Source of the DNA: Candidatus Stoquefichus massiliensis AP9
GTDB lineage: Bacteria > Bacillota_I > Bacilli_A > Erysipelotrichales > Coprobacillaceae
NCBI RefSeq assembly: GCF_000455285.1
Contig: NZ_HG005288.1
Location: forward strand, 184,143-218,995
Direction of reading: 5' to 3'
Length of the DNA: 34,853 bases
Shown here piece by piece: positions 18,397-26,399 of this stretch. Position numbers and translations under genes: made by a program. The notes below the pieces were generated by a model. It saw only the letters and a program-made list of their open reading frames with translations. It made no database searches and was not told the origin of the DNA. The first letter of the stretch is position 1. Each line of letters starts with the position of its first letter.

Positions 18397-19416
18397 CTAA
18401 ATCACCTCCACAATCACTTGATAATCTTCAAAAACTTTTATGATTTCATCATATTCTTTTTGATGACCACCTAAAACATTGACAATTAAAACACCAAATG
18501 AACTATCAATTGTATTTGTTAAGTTACCTGATACAATACTTATATCTAAATCACTTTGTTTCATAACTTTTGAAACAATGGGCTGTCTTGATATATCTTC
18601 ATCAAAAGTTAATCTTAATAAAATACCATTAGGATAGATTTTCTTTAATGTTTCATTATGCTGACTATCATCTACTTTACTTGATAAGTCTCTAACAAAG
18701 CGTTTTGTAATATCATGAATTGGATGTTCAAATATATTTTTTACACTGGCTTCTTCTACCACTTGTCCTTCGCTCATCACTGCAATCCGATGACATATCT
18801 TTTGAACAACTTCCATTTGATGGGTAATCATAACAATTGTAATACCCAATTGTTTATTAATTTTCATTAATAATTCTAATATTTGTTCGGTTGTATCTGG
18901 ATCTAAAGCACTTGTTGCTTCATCACATAATAGAATTGTAGGGTCATTTGCTAATGCTCTTGCAATTCCAACTCGTTGTTTTTGTCCACCAGATAATTCA
19001 CTTGGATAAGCATTTTCTCTCCCTTGTAAACCAACAAGTTCAATTAACTCCTTTGCTTTTTGTTGTCTTTGTTCTTTAGAAACACCAGCTATTTCTAAAG
19101 GTAACTCTATATTCTTTTGGACTGTCCTTGACCAAAGAAGATTAAAATGCTGAAATATCATTCCTATCTTGGTACGTTTTTGACGTAATTGATCAGCACT
19201 TAGTTTTGAAATATTTTCATCATCGATAATCACTTCACCACTTGTTTGTTTCTCTAACTGATTAATAATTCTCACCAATGTTGATTTTCCAGCACCACTA
19301 TAACCAATGACACCAAAGATTTCACCATCGCGTATTGTCAAATTAACATCACGACATGCTTCAATATCCCCCTTATTGGTATGAAATATTTTTGTAATAT
19401 GTCTTAATTCAATCAT
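18397..19416 (-). CDS. metN: Methionine ABC transporter ATPase MetN
   Basis: A 339-residue ATPase. Two ATG codons in a row follow AGGAGGTTAAA; I take the second (MIELRHITK), which gives 8-nt spacing. The Walker A is GVIGYSGAGKST, the signature is ELSGGQKQRVGIARAL, Walker B is ILLCDEATSALDP, and the H-loop is VMITHQM. The last 80 or so residues form the NIL ligand-sensing domain found only in MetN-type ATPases, which binds methionine and inhibits transport (trans-inhibition). It heads metNIQ behind the T-box leader. Confidence 0.97.
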   Translation of the reverse strand: MIELRHITKIFHTNKGDIEACRDVNLTIRDGEIFGVIGYSGAGKSTLVRIINQLEKQTSGEVIIDDENISKLSADQLRQKRTKIGMIFQHFNLLWSRTVQKNIELPLEIAGVSKEQRQQKAKELIELVGLQGRENAYPSELSGGQKQRVGIARALANDPTILLCDEATSALDPDTTEQILELLMKINKQLGITIVMITHQMEVVQKICHRIAVMSEGQVVEEASVKNIFEHPIHDITKRFVRDLSSKVDDSQHNETLKKIYPNGILLRLTFDEDISRQPIVSKVMKQSDLDISIVSGNLTNTIDSSFGVLIVNVLGGHQKEYDEIIKVFEDYQVIVEVI

Positions 19417-19436
19417 CATTTTAACCTCCTCTAATA

Positions 19437-19688
19437 TAAAAAAACTCATCCTATCAAAAGGACGAGTCTATCACCCGTGTTACCACCTTAATTCATTGTT
19501 ATATCACTATAACAACCTCTTCGAGTACCAACATACTCTAGTACAATAACGGGTACGACCGCCATTAGCTAAATCAATTCACTAATGAAACTCCAAGACC
19601 ATCTTCATTTATTTTACCTTGTTCTTTTACACCACCCAAGAACTCTCTATAAAGGAATCCATAAATTACTCTTCTCTTCACTGTTGTT
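19437..19688 (-). promoter_or_regulatory. T-box leader (methionine) of metNIQ
   Basis: Read on the minus strand, the roughly 250-nt leader has the usual order: stem I with AGAGTAATTTA and AGTTCTTGGGTGGTGTAAAAGAAC, a specifier region with ATG triplets (AAATGAAGATGG), then the conserved antiterminator block AAGGTGGTAACACG near 19480, and last a terminator hairpin GACTCGTCC/GGATGAGTT followed by seven T (19437-19471). The bulge TGGT would pair with ACCA of an uncharged tRNA whose discriminator base is A, as in tRNA-Met. So low charging of tRNA-Met should permit transcription of the importer. Confidence 0.85.
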
Positions 19689-19694
19689 GATAAT

Positions 19695-19723
19695 ATATTA
19701 TCCTTTATATAAAGAATTGTCAA
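19695..19723 (-). promoter_or_regulatory. Promoter of the T-box metNIQ operon
   Basis: Consensus TTGACA (19718-19723) and TAATAT (19695-19700) with a 17-bp spacer on the minus strand, immediately upstream of the T-box leader. Confidence 0.85.
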
Positions 19724-19739
19724 ACCTTTTTTGAAAAAA

Positions 19740-20906
19740 TTAAATAAAAGCATGATCTATCTGAATAACACAAAAATACGATGGGCTTAATTTCTTTACT
19801 TCATTTTCAATCTTTGCTTTTAACTCACGATGGGCGATTTCATCAGAAGCAGGTATCAAAACATCAAATATTAAATTTGTATGGGTAGGTCCACTCACAA
19901 TTCTAAAATCATGAATACTATACTGATTATTCATTTGATTAACAATCATACTGACTTTATCTCTTAATTCTTTTGTTAATTCATCATTCATATCAATAGG
20001 ATCCATATGAATCGTTGTTAAAATATTAAACTTCTCTAATAATTCTCTTTCTATTAAGTCAATTTGATCATGAATTTCCATAATATTCTCACGACTATCA
20101 ACTTCAGCATGAAAAGTCATATATTTTCTACCAGGACCATAATCATGCATCATAAAATCATGAATACCTATGACTTTGTCAAATCCTCTCACAAATTCAT
20201 AAATCTCATTCACTAATTCTTTATCAGGAGCTTGTCCTAATAATGGATCGACAGTATCTTTAAAAATATCTATTCCTGATTTTAAGACAAACAATGATAC
20301 CACCAATCCTATAATACCATCAATTGGCCAATCAGTCACAAGACTTAGACATAATGAAATAAGCGTTGCTAGAGTCGTGACAACATCATTTAAACTATCT
20401 TGAGCAGCAGCCTTTAAAGAAGTAGATTGAATCAATTCACTGGCTTTACGATTAAAAGCAGCCATCCAGAATTTAGTAAGAATAGAAACAACCAAAACAA
20501 TAACTGCAGTTATTTGAAAGTGTATTGTTTCTGGCTGTATAATTTTCATCATAGACTCTTTTAATGAAGAAAAGGCAACTAATAAAATTAAAAAAGCAAT
20601 GACTAATCCAGTAATATACTCATATCTTCCATGACCATAAGGATGATCAGCATCCGGGTGTTTTCCAGCCATTTTAAATCCAAATAAAGCTGCTAGATTA
20701 CTACCCATATCAGATAGATTATTAAAACCATCAGCCTGTATTGCAACTGATTTTGTTATAAAACCAAACATTAATTTAAAAATCACCATCAACCCATTGC
20801 AGACAATAGATAAAACACTACAGACAATCCCATATTTTTCTCTTACCTTTGGTGATGATGTATCTTGATAATTATTGATAAACTTTTTTACAATGAGAGT
20901 AAACAT
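19740..20906 (-). CDS. Cation diffusion facilitator family exporter, probably Mn2+
   Basis: A 388-residue CDF transporter with about six membrane helices in residues 25-225 and a cytoplasmic C-terminal domain (about 230-388) that mediates dimerisation and metal sensing. The transport site can be read: TM2 has QADGFNNLSDMGSN with N62 and D66; TM5 has AAAQDSLNDVVTT with D170 and D174. N-D/D-D is the pattern reported for Mn2+-exporting CDF proteins, while Zn2+ exporters have His in TM2. HPYGHGRYEY after TM2/3 is a family signature. It probably uses H+ to export Mn2+ (or Fe2+) from the cytoplasm. GGAGG precedes the start. Confidence 0.92.
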   Translation of the reverse strand: MFTLIVKKFINNYQDTSSPKVREKYGIVCSVLSIVCNGLMVIFKLMFGFITKSVAIQADGFNNLSDMGSNLAALFGFKMAGKHPDADHPYGHGRYEYITGLVIAFLILLVAFSSLKESMMKIIQPETIHFQITAVIVLVVSILTKFWMAAFNRKASELIQSTSLKAAAQDSLNDVVTTLATLISLCLSLVTDWPIDGIIGLVVSLFVLKSGIDIFKDTVDPLLGQAPDKELVNEIYEFVRGFDKVIGIHDFMMHDYGPGRKYMTFHAEVDSRENIMEIHDQIDLIERELLEKFNILTTIHMDPIDMNDELTKELRDKVSMIVNQMNNQYSIHDFRIVSGPTHTNLIFDVLIPASDEIAHRELKAKIENEVKKLSPSYFCVIQIDHAFI

Positions 20907-20923
20907 AAATAAAAACCTCCTAT

Positions 20924-20947
20924 AAAAAAGATAGAGACAACTCTATC
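20924..20947 (-). terminator. Terminator of the small unknown gene
   Basis: GATAGAG (20930-20936) and CTCTATC (20941-20947) form a 7-bp stem with a 4-nt loop, followed by TTTTTT on the minus strand. It abuts the stop codon at 20948 and lies before the CDF ribosome binding site. Confidence 0.75.
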
Positions 20948-21298
20948 CTAAAATACATTACAAATCTTTTTTAAATAAATATCTCGTCCATTTCTTTCCA
21001 CTAAACCATTATTTTCTAATTCATGAAGATAACCATTGATTTTCTCCTGATCAACTTTCTTATGGGCCAAATCTTTTAAAATAACAATAATCTGTGGATT
21101 ATCATCCTTAATAAATGCTTTCCCTTCTTTATCAAATGATGGACTCTTTAACATCACATTTAAACATGCAACATAAGCCCATTTTACTTCTAAACGTACC
21201 AATTTATATTGCATTGTATCAAACAATGCACTAGGCATACAATATTCACCATCATGCTTTTTTAAATCTTCAATATCTTCTTTATTATAACAAATCAT
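20948..21298 (-). CDS. Conserved-looking small protein, winged-helix-like
   Basis: A 116-residue protein of unknown function with a strong AGGAGG start. There is no signal or membrane segment. The first 55 residues are helical and mention MPSALFDTMQYKLVRLEVKWAYVACLNVML; the second half has VDQEKINGYLHELENNGLVERNGRDIYLKK, a helix-turn-beta pattern resembling the recognition helix and wing of a winged-helix fold, as in MarR or DnaD-like proteins. It could bind DNA or be a replication/partition accessory protein, but this is fold-level impression only. It has its own terminator and lies between the histidinol-phosphatase and the CDF gene. Confidence 0.6.
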   Translation of the reverse strand: MICYNKEDIEDLKKHDGEYCMPSALFDTMQYKLVRLEVKWAYVACLNVMLKSPSFDKEGKAFIKDDNPQIIVILKDLAHKKVDQEKINGYLHELENNGLVERNGRDIYLKKICNVF

Positions 21299-21345
21299 AT
21301 TTGTCCCTCCTATATGATATGTTTCTATTATAACATAGAAAAGTC

Positions 21346-22134
21346 TTAATCTCTAACCCTTTTTGTAAAAGTCGATACATCTTCAAAACCAATACGTTGG
21401 TATTCACTGATAACTTCTTCAACATGTTCTCCAACTCTATCACTGGTATGAGAATCTGTTCCTACAGTTATCATTCTTCCTCCTAGTTCATAATATCTTT
21501 GAACAATATTAAAGTTAGGAAATCCACATGTTTTTAAATCACGATATCCTGATGTATTCACTTCAATACCTTTTCCTTTTTTTATCAAAGTTCTTAAAAT
21601 ATCATCAATAATATCCTGATATAACTGATGATCAACATGTTTATCTTCATAAGGACCATAACGACAAATATAATCTAAATGTCCTAAACAGTTAAAACAA
21701 TCAAATGTTTGGACACATTCTAATGTATTTAAGAAAAATTCACGATGTGCTTCTTCTTTGTTTTTATTGAAAAAGAAAGCAGCTGGATCATAAAACTCAG
21801 TTTGATGAATCACATGAATAGATCCAATCACATAATCGTAATCATGAGCATTAACAAAGTCATTGATTTCATCAATATATTCAACATCCAATCCCATTTC
21901 TAATCCAATCTTTATTTTTATTTGATTAACAAATTCTTCTTGCAACTTTTGAAGTTCTAAAAAATACGCATCAGCATCTAAATCAAACGAACAATAAGGA
22001 TAATGAAAATCCTTATGATCAGTAAAACATATTTCATCTAATCCTTTATTAATGGCTGTGAGAATATGTTCACGTGGATTTGCTTCACTATCAGCTGAAA
22101 AATATGTGTGCATATGATAATCTATCTTTCTCAT
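21346..22134 (-). CDS. hisJ: Histidinol-phosphatase, PHP family (HisJ/HisK)
   Basis: A 262-residue PHP-domain phosphatase; the start (MRKIDYHMHT) follows GGAGGTAGTT. Metal ligands occur in order: DYHMHT (HxH), CFTDHKDF (DH), GLEMGLDV (E), VIGSIHVIH (H), CLGHLDYICRYG (H), and GTDSHTSDRVGEH (DxH). This complete set and the length fit HisJ-type histidinol-phosphatases, which convert L-histidinol phosphate to L-histidinol. The his operon 5 kb away has no phosphatase domain in HisB, so this gene is the likely supplier of that step. It stands alone under its own control. Confidence 0.88.
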   Translation of the reverse strand: MRKIDYHMHTYFSADSEANPREHILTAINKGLDEICFTDHKDFHYPYCSFDLDADAYFLELQKLQEEFVNQIKIKIGLEMGLDVEYIDEINDFVNAHDYDYVIGSIHVIHQTEFYDPAAFFFNKNKEEAHREFFLNTLECVQTFDCFNCLGHLDYICRYGPYEDKHVDHQLYQDIIDDILRTLIKKGKGIEVNTSGYRDLKTCGFPNFNIVQRYYELGGRMITVGTDSHTSDRVGEHVEEVISEYQRIGFEDVSTFTKRVRD

Positions 22135-22199
22135 AACTACCTCCAGTTTTCCCCATTCTATCATTTTTTAATACCTCTGAAAAGATATTATCAAATTCT

Positions 22200-22228
22200 T
22201 TGCATTTTTTAATGATGAAAACTATAAT
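22200..22228 (+). promoter_or_regulatory. Promoter of cysK
   Basis: TTGCAT (22200-22205) and a perfect TATAAT (22223-22228) with a 17-bp spacer, 26 bp before the start codon. No T-box or SAM riboswitch is visible in the short leader. Confidence 0.7.
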
Positions 22229-22254
22229 AATCATAATCAAAAAAGGAGGTTATT

Positions 22255-23181
22255 ATGAAAGTATATCATCAATTTAATGAGTTAATCGGTCATACGCCTA
22301 TTTTACAACTACATCATATCCAAGACACACATCAACTCAAAGGAAATATCTTCGCAAAATTAGAATATTATAATCCCGCAGGTAGTATAAAAGATCGTGT
22401 AGCCAAACAAATGATTTTGGATGCAATGGAAGAAGGGAAACTCAAATCAGGTGCAACTATCATTGAACCAACAAGTGGAAACACTGGAATTGGTATTTGT
22501 GCTGTTGGAGCAACACTTGGTTTTCATGTTATTATTGTCATGCCAGAAACAATGAGTGAAGAAAGAAAAAAATTAATGAAAGCTTATGGAGCACAGCTTG
22601 TCTTAACACCAGGAAGTGAAGGAATGAGTGGTGCTATTGCTAAAGCAGAATCTCTTGCTAAAGAAATCCCTAACAGTTTTATTCCAGGACAATTTATAAA
22701 TCCAAGTAATCCTAAGGCTCATCTGCTTTCCACTGGCCCAGAAATTGATGAACAAATGGATGGACAAATTGATATTCTTGTTGCTGGAATTGGTACTGGA
22801 GGAACAATTACAGGAATTGGACAACATTTAAAAGAAAGACATTCTCATATGAAAATCGTAGCTGTAGAACCTGCAGATTCACCAGTCATTACTCAAGGAA
22901 AAGCTGGACCACATCAAATTCAAGGTATTGGTGCTAACTTTATTCCTGAAATTCTTGACCAGCATATTTATGATGAAATCATGACCATCTCAACAGAAGA
23001 TGCCTTTCAGGCAGCACGTGAACTCGCTAAAAAAGAAGGAATACTTGTTGGTATTTCATCAGGAGCGGCTTTACACATTGCAGAAGTTTTAGCAGCAAAA
23101 GAAGAAAACAAAAACAAAAATATTGTTGTCATTTTACCAGATGGCGGAGATCGTTATTTATCTACGGATTTGTTTATTTAG
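22255..23181 (+). CDS. cysK: Cysteine synthase (O-acetylserine sulfhydrylase)
   Basis: A 308-residue PLP enzyme of full length. YYNPAGSIKDRVAKQMI carries the PLP Schiff-base lysine (NPAGSIKDR), EPTSGNTGIGI is the substrate/PLP phosphate neighbourhood (PTSGNTG), VAGIGTGGTITGIG is the phosphate-binding glycine loop, and ILVGISSGAALH is the C-terminal Ser contact. It replaces acetate of O-acetyl-L-serine by sulfide to form L-cysteine. AAAGGAGG precedes the start. It is monocistronic with its own promoter and terminator; no cysE lies in the window. Confidence 0.95.
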   Translation: MKVYHQFNELIGHTPILQLHHIQDTHQLKGNIFAKLEYYNPAGSIKDRVAKQMILDAMEEGKLKSGATIIEPTSGNTGIGICAVGATLGFHVIIVMPETMSEERKKLMKAYGAQLVLTPGSEGMSGAIAKAESLAKEIPNSFIPGQFINPSNPKAHLLSTGPEIDEQMDGQIDILVAGIGTGGTITGIGQHLKERHSHMKIVAVEPADSPVITQGKAGPHQIQGIGANFIPEILDQHIYDEIMTISTEDAFQAARELAKKEGILVGISSGAALHIAEVLAAKEENKNKNIVVILPDGGDRYLSTDLFI

Positions 23182-23189
23182 AAAGCATG

Positions 23190-23224
23190 AAGGTTTAAGA
23201 ACATTGAAGTCTTAAACCTTTTCT
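23190..23224 (+). terminator. cysK: Terminator of cysK
   Basis: A perfect 11-bp stem, AAGGTTTAAGA (23190-23200) with TCTTAAACCTT (23210-23220), followed by TTCTTA. The loop is 9 nt. Confidence 0.75.
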
Positions 23225-23235
23225 TATAGATATCT

Positions 23236-23770
23236 TTAATAAGACAACTCATCTCTTCTTAAAAGATAGTATACAAACCCAATAATTGATAAAGATAAAA
23301 TAATATATTTAGCTAGTCTAATATGACGAATAGTACAATCTCTGTAAACATATATACCTATAGTAACAACGATAATTAAATAGATTACAAATATGAATAT
23401 GATAGATACCATTGCAATAATAAATGCTAAATTTTGATTTTCCTGTGTATATTTGAAATATAACGCTACTAAAAAGACTATCACAAAACTTATCAATAAA
23501 GTGATGATAATTCTTTTTCTCTTATTCACAAGTTGCTGAAGAATATTTTTAGAATCATAAACAATGCCTATCTTAGCATCTGGCTTTGTTAATTCTCAAT
23601 TGAAATGTGAAAAACATCGTACAGTTGCTGCATACATTTCGTATTAGGTTTTGATAATCCTGTTTCCCATTTTGAGACTGACTGACGTGTTACGCCAAGG
23701 ATATCTGCTAAAGTCTCCTGCGATAACCATGACTCTTTCTAAGTGTAGCTATTTTTTCATTAAGTTCCAT
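23236..23770 (-). pseudogene. XRE-type HTH regulator with membrane tail, broken by two frameshifts
   Basis: ATG at 23770 follows AGGGAGGGATT and starts MELNEKIATLRKSHG, the first helix of an XRE/Cro HTH, then hits a stop. Adding one T at 23724-23725 restores SQETLADILGVTRQSVSKWE and the rest of the HTH. A second stop follows HISIEN. Adding one T at 23589-23591 joins LTKPDAKIGIVYDSKNILQQ and the long C-terminal frame, with membrane segments near residues 89-107, 115-138 and 150-168 of the repaired protein. The result, about 178 residues, is a normal HTH-plus-three-TM regulator design. The apparent 97-residue gene starting at 23529 has a GTG with no ribosome binding site: it is an internal Val codon. 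Confidence 0.8.
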
Positions 23771-23842
23771 ATAATCCCTCCCTATCAATCACATCATAAC
23801 AAGAATATATCAACATATTTACCAACTATCACGCAACCATGC

Positions 23843-23870
23843 AAAAAACCAGCAAATTGAACTGGTTTTT
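23843..23870 (-). terminator. Terminator of the Cof-type HAD gene
   Basis: AAAAACCAG (23844-23852) and CTGGTTTTT (23862-23870) form a 9-bp stem with a 9-nt loop and a T run on the minus strand, 4 bp past the HAD stop codon. Confidence 0.8.
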
Positions 23871-23873
23871 ATT

Positions 23874-24680
23874 TTATAAGATATTTTCTTGTATAAATTT
23901 ACCAATACCATCATGATCATTATCATCTGTTATAAAATCAGCAACACTCTTTGTTTTTTCACTTCCATTAGCCATGACAACACCGACACCTGCATTTAAT
24001 GTCATATCATAATCATTATCTGCATCACCAAATGTACATAACTGTTTCATTGAAATATCATGTAATTTCATAACTTCCTCTAAACCATGTGTTTTTGTTA
24101 CTCTTGGATCCATATATTCATATAAAACACTTGCTGTTTTTAATGAAGATGATTTGAATTTATCATTAGAGAATGTTTGACTTCTTGCAATGACTTTATC
24201 CATATATTCAGGATCACAAATAATAATTAATTTAGGTTTAGGTTCTTTTAAAAATTCATCAAAATCTACTACTTGATAAGGAACTCTATCATCCCTTGCT
24301 AATGTTTGAATATAACGATCATCTTTTGGAGCAAATAAGACACCATCATATGGAATCGCAAAATTAACATCCATATCTTCATAATGTTTGATAATATCTT
24401 TAATTAATTCACCATCTAGTGGATAACTTGATTTTTCAATATTGAGTACATAATCATAGATTTCTGCTCCACCAGTTCCTACAATTGCATCTACTAAACC
24501 ATCAATTCCCCAATCTTTTAGTAAAGTTTGTACACTATTGACATCTCTTCCTGTAGATAAACCAAATAAAATACCTTTTTCTCTAGCCGCTTTAATCATT
24601 TCTACTGTGAATGGTGAAACAACCTGCTGACTTGTTAATAATGTTCCATCTACATCACACATAATAGCTCTCATATCCAT
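23874..24680 (-). CDS. Cof-type HAD sugar-phosphatase-like hydrolase
   Basis: A 268-residue HAD hydrolase of the Cof/YidA type. Motif I is MCDVDGTLLTS, motif II GLSTGRD, motif III has K in PKLIIICD and the KTHGLEEVMK region, motif IV CTFGDADNDYDMTLNAGVGVVMANG. A cap domain of about 100 residues lies between motifs II and III. Such enzymes dephosphorylate sugar phosphates, FMN or PLP, with broad specificity; the exact substrate cannot be read. AGGAGG precedes the start. The gene is monocistronic with a strong terminator. It lies between the broken XRE gene and an RpiR regulator that could control sugar-phosphate metabolism. Confidence 0.9.
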   Translation of the reverse strand: MDMRAIMCDVDGTLLTSQQVVSPFTVEMIKAAREKGILFGLSTGRDVNSVQTLLKDWGIDGLVDAIVGTGGAEIYDYVLNIEKSSYPLDGELIKDIIKHYEDMDVNFAIPYDGVLFAPKDDRYIQTLARDDRVPYQVVDFDEFLKEPKPKLIIICDPEYMDKVIARSQTFSNDKFKSSSLKTASVLYEYMDPRVTKTHGLEEVMKLHDISMKQLCTFGDADNDYDMTLNAGVGVVMANGSEKTKSVADFITDDNDHDGIGKFIQENIL

Positions 24681-24807
24681 AATTTTTCCTCCTTACATGC
24701 ATCAATTATATAACATCCCCAAGCAATCTCAATAGATGATATTGATTTAGTAATTTTTTATCATATTTACTCACTAATAATACAAACGAAAATAATTTTT
24801 TCTCAAT

Positions 24808-25659
24808 CTATTCATGTCTTGTCATCTTATGATAATCATTTAATTTCTTTTCTAAATGATTATCATAATCCCTTTCAAAATAACATGTATATAAAATATC
24901 TAAAATATAAAGTAATGATAATCTTGTTGAATATGAAGAAATCTTACAGTAATGATCTTCATGATTAGACATATATAAATGATAATCATAGGTAAAGTCA
25001 TTTGGTGAATAATTTGGTGAAGATATTAATATAATAGGTGTTTTATTTTTATTAAGATGAGCTGGAATCGTATGAGCAAGCAATCCTCTTCCTTCAAATG
25101 AAATCATAATTGCCAAATGAGTTTCATCACTGGATACAGCAATTAATTGCTGTTGATATTCATCGATAGGAACATGTACATGGATACCAATCTCTAACAT
25201 TTGAAACTGAAAGTTTAATGCAAATGGAATATTCCCTGCTGATGTATAGATATCTATGACTTTGGCTTTTTTCATAGCATTCACAGCATGTTTTAATTGA
25301 TCTAATTGAAAAAGTTCAGATGTTGCAAGAATTGTCTGATCATAATCTTCTTTTAATTTATGAATGATTTCATAGTGTGTCTGATTTTGACGTACTGGGA
25401 AGTTAAAATCCAAATCTGAATGTCCTTTTAAATAACTATCAATAGAACCAGATATTTTGACTTTGAGTTCTGATAATCCCGAAAGATTTAATTTATCGCA
25501 TAAACGATAAATACTTGATGTTGATACAAAACATTCATCACTGATTTGTTTTGTATTCATATTTAAGAAATCATGAGGATGATCTAAAATAAATTGAGCA
25601 ATGGCTTTTTCATTATTGGTAAAATCTTTGGTTATTTTTAATAATGTAAATATATTCAT
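24808..25659 (-). CDS. MurR/RpiR family regulator
   Basis: A 283-residue regulator with the RpiR design. Residues 1-77 are the HTH_6 domain, with FTNNEKAIAQFILDHPHDFLN, the ISDECFVSTSSIYRLCDKLNLSGLSELK recognition segment; residues about 105-265 form a SIS sugar-phosphate sensing domain with VIDIYTSAGNIPFALNFQFQ and AIMISFEGRGLLAHTIPAHL. The SIS loop has SFEGRG where SNSG-type motifs are common, so ligand preference may differ. It is transcribed alone; no sugar-catabolic gene is adjacent on the same strand except the HAD phosphatase downstream. Confidence 0.88.
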   Translation of the reverse strand: MNIFTLLKITKDFTNNEKAIAQFILDHPHDFLNMNTKQISDECFVSTSSIYRLCDKLNLSGLSELKVKISGSIDSYLKGHSDLDFNFPVRQNQTHYEIIHKLKEDYDQTILATSELFQLDQLKHAVNAMKKAKVIDIYTSAGNIPFALNFQFQMLEIGIHVHVPIDEYQQQLIAVSSDETHLAIMISFEGRGLLAHTIPAHLNKNKTPIILISSPNYSPNDFTYDYHLYMSNHEDHYCKISSYSTRLSLLYILDILYTCYFERDYDNHLEKKLNDYHKMTRHE

Positions 25660-25711
25660 CAGTATTCACGCTCCTATCCTTATTTTATCATTGCCTTAAG
25701 AAAAGACAAAG

Positions 25712-25733
25712 AAAAAATGCCTAAAAGGCATTT
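25712..25733 (-). terminator. Terminator of the rubrerythrin gene
   Basis: A perfect 7-bp stem, AAATGCC (25715-25721) with GGCATTT (25727-25733), a 5-nt loop and a T6 run on the minus strand. It overlaps the stop codon. Confidence 0.8.
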
Positions 25734-26322
25734 ATTTTGTAAATGGTGCATATTCTAATCGAATGAAATAACCTTGATCATGATTGCAGACTGGACATTT
25801 TTCAGGAACTTGTGTTCCTTCAAAAATAAATCCGCAATTTAAACACATCCATTGTATTTTACTATTTGAATGATAAAGTTCATTGTTTTCCATCCACTTA
25901 GCCAATTGATCAAAACGATCACCATGTGTTTTTTCTATATCAGCAATGTTCTTAAAATCCTGAGCAACCTTTAAAAATCCTTCTTGTGTTGCAACTTCAG
26001 CAAAATTCTGATAAACATCTTCAAACTCTTCATATTCATTATGTCTTGCATACTCTAGTAATGTTTTCACATCCTGAGATAAATCTACAGGATATCCACC
26101 ATCAATATAAATTGTTTGACCAGCCATTGCTTCTAAGTGATTATAAAAGATTTCAGCATGTTCTTTTTCCTGATTAGCAGTAAAAAGAAAAGCATCACCA
26201 ATCATGTGATGTCCTTGCTTAATCGCAACTCCAGCAGCAAATGTATAACGATTTCTCGCTTGTGATTCTCCTGCAAATGCACGCATTAAATTCTCTTTTG
26301 TTTGACTTTCTTCAAATTTCAT
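25732..26322 (-). CDS. rbr: Rubrerythrin
   Basis: A 196-residue rubrerythrin. ATG giving MKFEESQTKENLMRAFAGES follows GGAGGTATAG at 8-10 nt; a GTG two codons upstream is too close to the ribosome binding site. Residues 1-145 form the four-helix di-iron domain, with ExxH motifs in FAGESQARNRYTFAA, NQEKEHAEIFYNHLEA and IEKTHGDRFDQLAK. Residues 158-190 are the C-terminal rubredoxin-like iron site with CLNC and CPVC. It reduces hydrogen peroxide to water in anaerobes. It is monocistronic, with a TATACT/AGTATA palindrome in its upstream region. Confidence 0.95.
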   Translation of the reverse strand: MKFEESQTKENLMRAFAGESQARNRYTFAAGVAIKQGHHMIGDAFLFTANQEKEHAEIFYNHLEAMAGQTIYIDGGYPVDLSQDVKTLLEYARHNEYEEFEDVYQNFAEVATQEGFLKVAQDFKNIADIEKTHGDRFDQLAKWMENNELYHSNSKIQWMCLNCGFIFEGTQVPEKCPVCNHDQGYFIRLEYAPFTK

Positions 26323-26342
26323 ATTCACTATACCTCCTTAAG

Positions 26343-26355
26343 TATACTTAGTATA
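26343..26355. promoter_or_regulatory. Palindrome upstream of rubrerythrin
   Basis: TATACT-T-AGTATA is a perfect 6+1+6 inverted repeat, about 20 bp before the rubrerythrin start. It contains a good -10 box (TATACT) in both orientations and could be either promoter or operator. It does not match the PerR consensus. Confidence 0.4.
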
Positions 26356-26361
26356 AACAAG

Positions 26362-26399
26362 AAAAAAAGAATTATTCTGTATAGAATACAAAATAATTC
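26362..26399 (-). terminator. Terminator at the end of the his operon transcript
   Basis: GAATTATT (26369-26376) and AATAATTC (26392-26399) extend inward to a stem of about 13 bp with one mismatch, followed on the minus strand by TCTTTTTTTC. It overlaps the stop codon of the GNAT gene at 26372. No other convincing terminator lies between hisIE and here. Confidence 0.7.

Noticed and set aside
23236-23529. A free-standing 97-residue membrane protein gene with GTG start
   Set aside because: No ribosome binding site precedes the GTG, and the frame continues upstream into a linker and XRE domain once a one-base defect is allowed for; it is better read as the tail of a broken gene.
26343-26355. 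PerR box at the rubrerythrin gene
   Set aside because: TATACTTAGTATA does not fit the TTATAATNATTATAA consensus, and the element may just be the -10.
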